Assembly (NCBI GenBank): GCA_025331445.1
Contig: JAIWNE010000253.1
Coordinates: 1 to 16,254, forward strand
Origin: Blakeslea trispora
Taxonomy: Eukaryota; Mucoromycota; Mucoromycetes; Mucorales; Choanephoraceae
Length of the DNA: 16,254 nt
Direction: 5' to 3'
The translations under genes and the position numbers were made by a program. The stretch's first letter is position 1; each line of letters opens with the position of its first letter. Below, one piece after another: positions 8,746 through 16,254 of this stretch. Under the pieces are notes generated by a model. That model worked only from the letters and a program-made list of their open reading frames with translations, searched no databases and was not told the origin of the DNA.

Positions 8746-9909
8746 ATGCCTAATGTCAATCGTTTCTCATCAGCAGAAGAAATCATTCCAGCTTCTGCAT
8801 TCACTGTATCTCCTATTCTGACATCAAGTCTGTTTGATGAAATTGACAGCGCAGTAGCTCGTGACACAAGCCATTCTTCTCGCTCTACAACACCACCTGC
8901 TCCTCCCACCAAGCACACGATGGAATAGAAGATTGACATCAAGCCAATCAAGACGTAATACCTATTGTTTAAGCGAAAAGGCTTTTGATCCATCTTCTTT
9001 ATTGAAAGAGAATGGAGAAGCACATGATATACTTCACTTCGAAATTATGTGTAATGATGGAGGAAGATATGGGTAATAACAGCTACTATTTAATGTCGTT
9101 TTGCGTGTACTGATAAATACATCTATCATCAAGTGAAATGTATGGTATCGAAAACGTCTTGTTAAATGATGGATCTGTTTATTGGTAACTATATAATGAA
9201 TTAGATATGACTTGGCTTTATTGAACTTTCATTTAGTTCAGGAAGGAAAGGCACTGTCAACATACTTGTTCGCTATTGTGGTTTTGTGCAGAGTGGTCTT
9301 ATTGCAGACACCAATTGTTCTATAACCAAAATGATATTAAAGGCACCACAACATGGGTAAATAAGAGAGGAATTTTGAATAAATTGAATACTAATTTTTT
9401 CTTTAAAAAAAACCACTAGATATAATGCACCATGTAAGTGATTTTCCCCCCTCGTTTACCTTGACTTAATCTTTTCATTCGACATAAAGGCAAAGAAGGC
9501 CTTGTGTTTGTTTCGCATAGAGAAATTGATATACAAGGTAAAGGATAGAACAAAGAATAACCCAAAGTTTTGATTTTTAAATGGTAGGCCTCTGAATTTA
9601 GACTCAGCTAAATTTGATGGCTTCTAAAGAAACTATGAACAATACAAACTAAACAGCAAAAGAGATACAGATCCCGTTGCCTGGTTTAGTCTATCGAATG
9701 AAAGAACATGTATTGTCGATCTGGAAGCAAGGTAACATTTCTCGTATTGATTGATGTTGGCCTGAAACCTATTATCGTTATTTAGATCCGCCAAAATGTA
9801 CTTATCAAGCTATTAAGAGCAGAGACGAATCTGATAAATTGATATACAGTACATTGGCTTCATAGGCTTTTCTGGTGCGCGATCGTTCAGTTCAGCTAAA
9901 CTATGTTGA
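8746..9909 (+). CDS. Conserved-looking fungal protein, possible galactose-binding-like fold, function unknown
   Basis: ATG 8746 begins MPNVNRFSSAEEIIPASAF, with a Ser/Thr/Pro-rich segment, then a folded region: FEIMCNDGGRYGEMYGIENV, NDGSVYCSGRKGTVNILVRY, SITKMILKAPQHGYNAPCKE, GLVFVSHREIDIQ, DPVAWFSLSNERTCIVDLEA and IQYIGFIGFSGARSFSSAKL, ending at TGA 9907-9909. Introns at 9073-9133, 9185-9236, 9357-9419, 9434-9489 and 9538-9601 all have GT-AG ends and keep frame; a further one starts in GTAACA after the EAR codons (about 9731). The ENVL/SVYCS and KAP/EGLVFVS pattern resembles a discoidin or galactose-binding-like beta-sandwich (tentative). Frame breaks occur near 8905, 9627 and 9800-9850, probably indel errors given intact codons on both sides. 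I cannot name the family. Confidence 0.65.
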
Positions 9910-10203
9910 CAATAGGACCTAAACAACAAGTAATAATAAAATGTTTCACAGTCTGTTTCTCTCATGATACACACAAGCTTATGCCTTTTATTTGATATTC
10001 AATGTAAACTGTTGTCACAGTAGATAACCGTTACACATTCTCGCTACTTCAAACTTGCTCAACTCAAACACAATCATGGCATGCCCTAAGATTTTTTCGC
10101 ACCTGACTTTGAATTGCGCATCTCTAAGCCGTACTATTTTTTTTTTTTTCTTTCCTGTTTTCTCTTGTTCCTCTTTTTTTTTTTTCTTTTTATGAGTTGA
10201 GAT
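9910..10203. promoter_or_regulatory. Intergenic and probable BRPF promoter
   Basis: This is 294 bp between two tandem + genes. AATAATAAAATG near 9931 may be the polyadenylation region of the upstream gene. A C/T-rich tract with T-runs covers about 10135-10193, just before ATG 10204. I see no clear TATA box. Confidence 0.45.
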
Positions 10204-13200
10204 ATGCTTATAGGAGACACGAAACATAGACGAGGCAGACCAAGAAAACAACCAGTCTCTCCTATTGCGGCAGAGAAGCCTAGAGAAGAGCGACCGTTCA
10301 CTGACTTCTATCCTGACTTGGATATTAGAGAACCTTTGACTATCGTGAAAGCAACTCCTTTCTCCTTGACTAGCCTTACTGAAGAGAACTTGGCTGAAGA
10401 ATCCAAGGAACAGAGAGCATCAAAAAGCATCTTAAGCTACCTCAACCTTCATTCCGACTTGTTTCTTCTCCTTCACGCGGGAAATTTGAACTACCTCAGC
10501 ATTATATACGTTATACAGGTAAACAATAGACAAGTTTTCATATTAACAAAAGACTCATCAAGGTAAGGATAGAGCCTACAGAATCAGATTTGTTTCAAAA
10601 CAGTTGAATATGACATGGATGAACAAGGTAATACAATGGCTTTTTTTTTTTTTAAAAAAAAAACAAAGAAAAACAATTAATTTTTCTTCCTTTATTAAAG
10701 ACGAAGTATGGCTACAGATTTATAACAAAGAAAGAAAAAAGGACAATTTGGGCGAGATTTCAAGTGAACTGTTTGAAGCAATGATGGATCGAATTGAGAA
10801 AGAATGGTTTAATTTAGTAAGTTTTGAAATGTATTAAAAAAAAAGGGGGGACGCGTTTTGTTGATATCTGCTTAATGTAGGTCAAGAACTTGCCAAAAAA
10901 GACAGCAGAAGAACCTGTATTACCTGAAGATTCAAAATGTGCAGTCTGTGATGATGGAGAATGTGAAAACAGTAATGCTATTGTCTTTTGTGACGGCTGT
11001 AATCTGGCAGTCCATCAAGACTGTTATGGTATTCCTTACATACCAGAGGGCCAATGGTTATGCAGAAAATGCATGATTTCACCTGAAAACCCTGTATCAT
11101 GCCTCTTTTGTCCTAATGAAGGTGGTGCCTTAAAACAGACGACAACCAATCAATGGGGACATTTACTTTGTGCTGTCTGGATTCCTGAAGTCAGTTTGAG
11201 CAACAGTGTCTATATGGAACCTATTGACAATATTGAAAGCATTCCAAAATCACGCTGGAAATTACAATGTTATATTTGCAAACGACGACAGGGTGCATGT
11301 ATTCAATGTGATAATAAGCATTGTTTTGTGGCCTTTCATGTGACCTGTGCTCGATGGGCTCGTCTCTGTATGCGCATGAAACTTCACGGCACACATTATG
11401 ATGGTGTTTTGTTGAAAGCCTATTGTGATCGACATACACCACGCGACTATTATCATAGCACTCATCTTGAACAAGCACAGCGTTGGTTTCTGAAACATAA
11501 ACATGATATGCCCAGAAAACGTTATGTAGATGAAGAAGAGATAGAAGAAGACAGAAAAGAGGAAGAAGATATAAGGAAAAAGAAGAAAAAGTTGATCAAG
11601 AAAAAGAACAATGCACAAGTCTTGCCTGCATCTTATAAAGCAGCAAGGGCCCATCAGCACCAGTACAATACAGCCACAGGCACACCAATTGCACCTGAAC
11701 ATATCTTGAATACATTAGAGAAATTACCGTGTATTCAAAAGGAAACAAAGATCAAAAAGAAGGTTTCAGTGATCACTACTGTCTGTCGATATTGGTCATT
11801 AAAGCGAGAGTCTCGAAGAGGAGCTCCTTTGCTGAAACGACTTCATTTAGAGGTAAAGAAAATAATGATATACACATAAAAGGGTTTAACTTTACATTTC
11901 TTTTTTTTTAGCCTTGGACCGCATCTGCCTCACAATTAAAGCAATCTGAAGTCGAAAAAGCACAAAGAGCCTCCACGCTGATGACATTAAGAGGTGATCT
12001 TGAAAAAGTGCGCATGTTATCTGAACAAGTGCAAAAGAGAGAACGACAGAAATTAGAGCGAATTCGAAAACAGAAGGCTTATCTAGAAATGATCTTTTAT
12101 CCTATTCAGTGTATTCTACAGCCTGTACTCGATCAGCTGATTGAACTCGATAAGAAGGAACTATTTAGATACCCAGTAACGAAAGAAATAGCACCCGACT
12201 ATCATGATATTATTCAACAGCCCATGTCGTTCTCAGACATCATTCAAAAGCTCAATGATCATGCTTATGTCTCTTTGGACGAGTTTGAATACGATCTCAG
12301 TCTAATTTGGCGAAACAGTATGATCTACAACAAATCGGATACAGCCTACTTCAAGCTTGCTCAGAAACTAGAGAAAGTGATGCAGGAATTGATGTCGCAC
12401 GCACGTACGAGTTATGAACAATTGAATCCTGTGTTTGGTCTACTAGATGTAGAGATTGACCCAAACATCTTTTCTTATGGATCTACCCCACATATACCCC
12501 CTTCTTCTCTTTCCGATGACAATAGTGAGGAAGATGAAAGTAAAATCATGCCAACAAGTGATAGCACATTAAGCAGTTCGAGTCCACTCTCACTCACGCC
12601 GCCTGAGAAGCGAAAGATGGATGTAGATGATCCAGTTCCTCAAAAGAAACGTCGTCTAAGTTCGCCTGAATCTCCCAAGAAACGAGTAACGCGCAGTGTA
12701 ACAGAAGGTCAAAAGCGTTCACTACGACCTCGAGCCTTAAGGGAACCAACTGCACCACCAAAAGTACAATCATCTCAAACACAGTCGACACAATCATTAG
12801 AACTATCGCAACCATTGCAATCGCCACAGTCATCACCATCGTCACAGACATCACAACCATCACCATCGTCACAGCCATCACAGTCAACGCAACCACCCAT
12901 AATAAAGCGGCGATCCACGCGACCTAAACGTACCAGTCTTCATTATGTGGATGGCGAAATCGTATGGGCACATGTACGTGGATTTCCTCCTCATCCAGCA
13001 GAGATTGTGGAGCCCGAAAAGACAAAGAGATCCATACCCGATCGTGTAATGAAGCTACAATCTAATTTCCCTGATAAAATTCTAGTGGCTTTCTATCTTG
13101 TATCGGAAGCACATACATGGTAAGTAGCAGATAAACGTGTTGTTTTTTAGTGTGCCCCAATGACTTGACTATTGTTACTTGTAGGGGTTGGATGGAGAAG

Positions 13201-13404
13201 TCCGAAATAAGCATATTTGGTCAATTTGAGATTGATAGACATATGTTATTGAAGGCCAAAAAGACTAGAAAATCACATCGAATTCAGGAAGTAAAGCATG
13301 GTTATCAACATGCATGTAGCTTGTTAGGCTTAGACCCTGAAGTTGCCTTAGCAGCCGTTTTCTCGCATCCTACTTCTCATTCCAATCATAATAATAAAAA
13401 GTGA
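10204..13404 (+). CDS. BRPF/Nto1-like chromatin scaffold (PHD-Zn-PHD, bromodomain, PWWP)
   Basis: This is the histone-reading scaffold of MYST acetyltransferase complexes (NuA3 in yeast, MOZ/MORF in animals). Exons: 10204-10518, about 10563-10627, 10701-10816, 10881-11852, 11912-13119 and 13185-13404; exons 3-6 join in frame exactly. Domains in order: AT-hook RRGRPRK (10228-10248); EPL1-like segment with KLPQPSFR, VEYDMDEQDEVWL and LGEISSELFEAMMDRIEKEW; PHD1 with all C4HC3 ligands (10938-11072); zinc knuckle plus extended PHD2 (11100-11435); bromodomain (12116-12391) with acetyl-lysine Asn at 12329-12331; NLS-like PQKKRRL; Ser/Gln/Pro linker; PWWP (12941-~13340) starting GEIVWAHVRGFPPHPAEI. 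Length is about 960 aa. Two frame breaks remain, at the A5 run 10422-10426 in exon 1 and in exon 2; one extra base at each site would restore the conserved reading. The nuclear role is inferred from the family. Confidence 0.92.
10641..10663. repeat. T13A10 tract inside a BRPF intron
   Basis: A self-complementary run of thirteen T and ten A lies within intron 10628-10700. Similar runs occur at 2769-2790, 4575-4595 and 15167-15186. Confidence 0.7.
12767..12898 (+). repeat. Ser/Gln/Pro low-complexity linker in BRPF
   Basis: Between bromodomain and PWWP, about 44 codons are almost only Ser, Gln, Pro and Thr, written with repeated CAA/CAG, TCA and CCA triplets. This is an imperfect trinucleotide-like repeat that stays in frame and is prone to length change. 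It also leaves an open antisense frame that is only a shadow. Confidence 0.7.
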
Positions 13405-13848
13405 AGGATAGGTGTATATTTGTACAGCATTCAAATTGTCTTTAAAAAAGCAATCTTTAAGTTGGATATGATGAGACACCACTTTGTAATACCTTGAAAG
13501 ATGACAAGTGACAAAAGATAAAAAGCAGTCCATCCTTCATTGAGAATCTTTTAGGGTGTATGTATTTCTCTTTGACAGCTCTCTGCAGGTCGTTGACTAT
13601 CTCTCTATTGCCTTCATATTTAATATTGTTAGATCAGAAAAGTAGTCTCTATGATGAATTTTTTTTTTATATAACAGGCACGAATAAAAGATAGATTCTG
13701 AAAGAATTGTCTCTTTGTTTGGGGCTCCATTCTATTTTATGAAAAGTAAAAAGGAATCAGTGCCAATTTCTGTATATGAGCATAGATCACCAACTTTTCC
13801 CAAGCATGCATCCCATTCCACAAGTAGCAAATTGTTCTTTTTTTTTTT
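13405..13848. other. BRPF 3' region and intergenic
   Basis: No gene is recognised. AATAAA at 13683-13688, about 280 bp after the BRPF stop, is a possible polyadenylation signal. The rest is AT-rich with T-runs. Confidence 0.45.
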
Positions 13849-14022
13849 TTACCACCAGAGTTCTTTTGATGTATTCTGACGATAGACGGTAAAGCCTTTA
13901 TTACTTGATTCCTTAGCCGCAAGAGATAGTGTGTATACAAAGTTTAAAGCAAAATTTAGTAAGCATTTTTAGATTAGTTCAAGCTCATTTGTATCTGCCA
14001 ACCAATCATCGGTTATTATCAT
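13849..14022 (-). CDS. Doubtful 57-codon reading frame with one internal stop
   Basis: From ATG 14022 the minus strand reads MIITDDWLADTNELELI, a TAA, then about 39 more open codons in the same frame with a coding-like composition (SLAAKESSNKGFTVYRQNTS), ending KELWW-stop at 13851-13849, directly before an A-run. The single stop sits next to an A5 run and could come from an indel pair or an unrecognised intron; a branch-like TTACTAAAT lies just after it. A CT/TTTC microsatellite lies directly upstream. I recognise no homologue. Confidence 0.25.
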
Positions 14023-14028
14023 GATAAA

Positions 14029-14054
14029 CTCTCTCTCTCTTTCTTTCTTTCTTT
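14029..14054. repeat. (CT)6 followed by (TTTC)n microsatellite
   Basis: CT dinucleotides at 14029-14040 run into TTTC tetranucleotides at 14041-14054. It is likely length-variable. Confidence 0.8.
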
Positions 14055-14536
14055 GTCTCAAATCAATAGTGAAAAAAAAAAAAGAAAAAAAAGGGGGGAG
14101 AATAGATATTGGTCATCAATCAAGTATGAAGCATTCTTCAAGACAATGAATTTGATTAAAGAAAAGAGTAGAATTACTCAATTAAAGAAAGATATCAAGC
14201 TTGAGTCACTTTAAAAAGTACGAGGAAAGACTAACACAAAGATGCTGAGCTCTTGTCATGCAAATAATGTTTATCCTGTCTGTTGAAAACCCGCTGTATT
14301 TTTTTTTCCATTGATTATTTCGTACCCTGAACTACACGTGCTGTGTATCTTCTTTGTTTAACCTTTTACATCATTTATATAACCCTTTTTTTTTTTACCA
14401 GAAGAGTGGGGGAAACTAAATAGAGTATAATATAGGTGATGCATTTATTATTTACAGATATTTAGAAAGATGTTGATAAGTTGGTATAGTGAATACAAGT
14501 TATTCATATATATATAGTTGATGTAATATAAATAGT
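14055..14536. other. Intergenic, no gene seen
   Basis: This AT-rich sequence holds an A12-G-A8-type run ending in six G (about 14072-14098), T-runs near 14300 and 14386-14396, and a TTTATATAACC near 14375. Nothing codes for a recognisable protein. It includes the 3' flank of the minus-strand gene ending at 14537. Confidence 0.5.
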
Positions 14537-14824
14537 TTAAGCTGACATCCAGATGGGCTTAAATTGATAGGAAGAAGGTGCTGTCATGGCTTTTGGTGTG
14601 TTTAATTCGATCGTTTTTGAGTCCTCTTCTGGTAAGAGGTCAGGAAAAGATACATAGGTTTTCTCAAAAGCCGAGACTTCTTGTTCTTCCCCTTCGTCAG
14701 ATTCAATTGAGTAAATGGAAAAAGCAGTGTATTTGCATGGACTTGATGGATATTTGTGCTCTACCGAATATCCCGTAGTGATAGATTGAATGTACTGTTG
14801 AACGAGTGGTGATTGAAGATGCAT
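14537..14824 (-). CDS. Small acidic hypothetical protein (95 aa)
   Basis: ATG 14824-14822 opens an uninterrupted frame beginning MHLQSPLVQQYIQSITTGY and ending KPIWMSA at TAA 14539-14537. An upstream-extended frame would need a non-ATG start, so I use the ATG. The middle is acidic (SIESDEGEEQEVSAFEK), followed by SFPDLLPEEDSKTIEL, resembling short linear motifs rather than a folded domain. There is no signal peptide or membrane helix. TATATAA lies 73 bp upstream and a dyad sits between it and the ATG. It has a balanced, non-AT-driven composition. I do not recognise the family. Confidence 0.5.
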   Translation of the reverse strand: MHLQSPLVQQYIQSITTGYSVEHKYPSSPCKYTAFSIYSIESDEGEEQEVSAFEKTYVSFPDLLPEEDSKTIELNTPKAMTAPSSYQFKPIWMSA

Positions 14825-14876
14825 GATTAAAAGAGAGGAGAGAAATGGGGACAAAAAAGAAAAGGATAAAAAATAG

Positions 14877-14895
14877 CTGAAAAGTAACTTTTCAG
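14877..14895. repeat. 19-bp perfect dyad beside the TATA box
   Basis: CTGAAAAGTAACTTTTCAG has 9-bp arms around a single A. It directly follows the TATA element on the minus strand, so it would lie at or near the transcription start: either a protein-binding dyad or a short mRNA hairpin. Confidence 0.45.
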
Positions 14896-14896
14896 T

Positions 14897-14903
14897 TTAT
14901 ATA
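14897..14903 (-). promoter_or_regulatory. TATA box of the 14537-14824 gene
   Basis: TATATAA on the minus strand lies 73 bp before the start codon at 14824, a normal distance for a fungal promoter. Confidence 0.45.
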
Positions 14904-15161
14904 ACAAAATGGTCCTTGTGTAATTTGACATAAAAAGTAAAGAGACAGATGATGTTCAAATTCAGCAAAACCATGCGTGCACTCTACATCATAGTCTTAA
15001 AATAATGCTAAAAATGGGGCTCTTTTTTTTTTTCATTTACTCACTCTTTTTCAGTTGAATGAGCAAAATAAGCAGGGAGCTCATAAGGAAAGAAAGGTAA
15101 AGTATCTCCCTAAAAAAATACCAACATCGGCATTATTTTACCGAAAGTCATACGAAAAATT

Positions 15162-15199
15162 GGAACAAAAAAAAATTTTTTTTTTTAAACGATTGTTCC
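15162..15199. repeat. Hairpin: GGAACAA, A9T11 core, TTGTTCC
   Basis: GGAACAA at 15162-15168 and its exact complement at 15193-15199 flank a run of nine A followed by eleven T. The element would fold into an AT-rich cruciform. No associated gene is seen. Confidence 0.4.
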
Positions 15200-15637
15200 G
15201 GACCCCTATCGCAGGTAGATCTTGTTGAATGTCACACCTCGTTATAAACGGAATCACCATGCGACTAATTAATGAATGTTGCCACACCAACCAATTGCAA
15301 GTCTGACTTTTTTCATACTCAATCACATTCTGATCAGCATTTCACAATTGATCCAAGAGTTTTTTGTTAAATTATTCTTATCTCAGCAAGAACAACAGCC
15401 AATAAACAAATAAATGTCAATAAAGAACATATAAAAAAGAAAACGCCAATTAGCTCTGAATGAATTCCATCTTATTTACAGACAATACATGTTTATATGA
15501 AGGGGGCACAAGTTCTGATAAAAGACGTTAACTGCTGTAAAGTCAATGATAGGTAACAAGACAAATGCGAGTCATTTTGTTAGACGGCTCTTTTTTCGGC
15601 CACCATCATGTATTGTCTGGTGCTCACCCCCCTCTTT

Positions 15638-15653
15638 TATATATATATATATA
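15638..15653. repeat. (TA)8 microsatellite
   Basis: Eight TA dinucleotides follow a C-rich tract. It could also serve as a TATA element, but no downstream gene is visible on either strand. Confidence 0.7.
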
Positions 15654-16254
15654 AACAATAGATCAAATTCTGCTTATTTGAATTCAATTAAATCAAATGT
15701 TAGCCACATATCCTCTATTGCTTGATCTTTGTAAACTTCAATTTGTTCTATTTTAAGGAAAACAAAGAAAATCATTCTGTATAGTTTCATGCAACCTTCA
15801 TTTCCATTGTCCTAAAGATTGTTGCCAAATTCAATCGTTGGATAATTGTCTTGCCTTTTAGTTATAGGTCAATTGTAGTTGTCCTTTTATATAACACATC
15901 AATTTCAATCATAGCCTTTCCCCCCCCCTTTTTTCTATGAAATGACTGTGAGGGAGGGCAAGTTTTTTTTTTTTCGTTTTAGAGATAAAATTGATATATT
16001 CCATGTTTCTTGTAGAACATCATTACCAACTGTATTATTCTATGGTTAGTGTGTCTGGATGTTAGAAGCTAAATAACTGACCTATTGAATTGGCTTGGTT
16101 TAATCTACCCATTTTAGTATGAGAGCATGAGAATTAGAGATGTATTTCTTTGTCTAGAGCACCAGTTGCTATACATTGTGTGATATAAAGTAGAAAATCG
16201 ATTTTTAAGCCAATCCCTTCTTCTCCTTAATTTCATCTTTTCAGTAAAACTCTG

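Larger units (their letters stand above)
14904..16254. other. 1.35 kb without a recognisable gene
   Basis: This is AT-rich DNA with many homopolymers (T-runs near 15022 and 15970, a C9-10 run near 15920, G5 near 15501). Open frames such as 15138-15326 (minus) have non-coding composition and no recognisable motif. I find no tRNA or other RNA gene. Confidence 0.55.

Noticed and set aside
11221..11702. Minus-strand frames of 85 and 146 codons inside BRPF
   Set aside because: They are antisense shadows of the PHD2 exon, which is clearly coding on the + strand with all zinc ligands intact.
12594..12896. Minus-strand Val/Met/Thr-rich 100-codon frame
   Set aside because: It is the reverse reading of the Ser/Gln/Pro codon repeat in the BRPF linker.
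15195..15262. CACCTCGTTATAAACGGAATCAC, slightly like a pogo/Tc1-type terminal repeat
   Set aside because: No inverted partner, TA duplication or transposase frame is found nearby; one short resemblance is not enough.
15600..15656. GCCACCATCATG, Kozak-like start followed by a short frame
   Set aside because: The frame is 17 codons long and runs through a C-run and the TA repeat; it is non-coding in appearance.

Overview
The window looks like nuclear DNA of an early-diverging fungus, most likely Mucoromycota (inference). It is AT-rich with long A/T homopolymers and has many 42-73 bp GT-AG introns. Its genes are a GCN4-type bZIP factor, an ABHD12-like hydrolase, a DEAH-box RNA helicase and an animal-style BRPF scaffold. 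There is no prokaryotic operon structure, and I see no tRNA, rRNA, CRISPR array or intact mobile element.

The left 45 percent (1-7380) is one imperfect palindrome. Arm 1-3660 is the reverse complement of arm 3702-7380, around a 41-bp spacer (3661-3701). Each arm carries the same three loci, from centre outward: the C-terminal part of a DEAH-box helicase, a multi-exon ABHD12-like alpha/beta hydrolase, and a convergent GCN4-like bZIP gene with an upstream ORF. The arms differ mainly by 1-bp indels, many in homopolymers, and neither arm has the three genes fully in frame. Often one arm keeps the frame where the other breaks it. The spacer continues the helicase reading frame into the right arm. 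The right arm is also continuous with unique DNA at 7381, so it is probably the real locus. The left arm is probably a fold-back copy (library, amplification or assembly chimera at a contig edge), or else a recent real foldback inversion.

The right part (7381-16254) is single-copy. It holds, left to right: the bZIP upstream region; a possible 46-aa spliced micro-gene (8174-8370); a conserved-looking protein of unknown function with many introns (8746-9909, +); a six-exon BRPF/Nto1-like gene (10204-13404, +) with AT-hook, EPL1-like region, PHD-knuckle-PHD, bromodomain and PWWP; a doubtful short reading frame (13849-14022, -); a 95-aa acidic hypothetical protein with a TATA box (14537-14824, -); and about 1.4 kb with no recognisable gene. 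Frame breaks in the single-copy genes show that base-level indel error is not confined to the palindrome.

The genes do not form a pathway. BRPF is a chromatin scaffold for MYST acetyltransferases, the bZIP probably runs the amino-acid starvation response, and the hydrolase and helicase are housekeeping families. I found no convincing new multi-gene system. The items most worth checking are the palindrome, the bZIP leader, the BRPF architecture and the unknown protein at 8746-9909.
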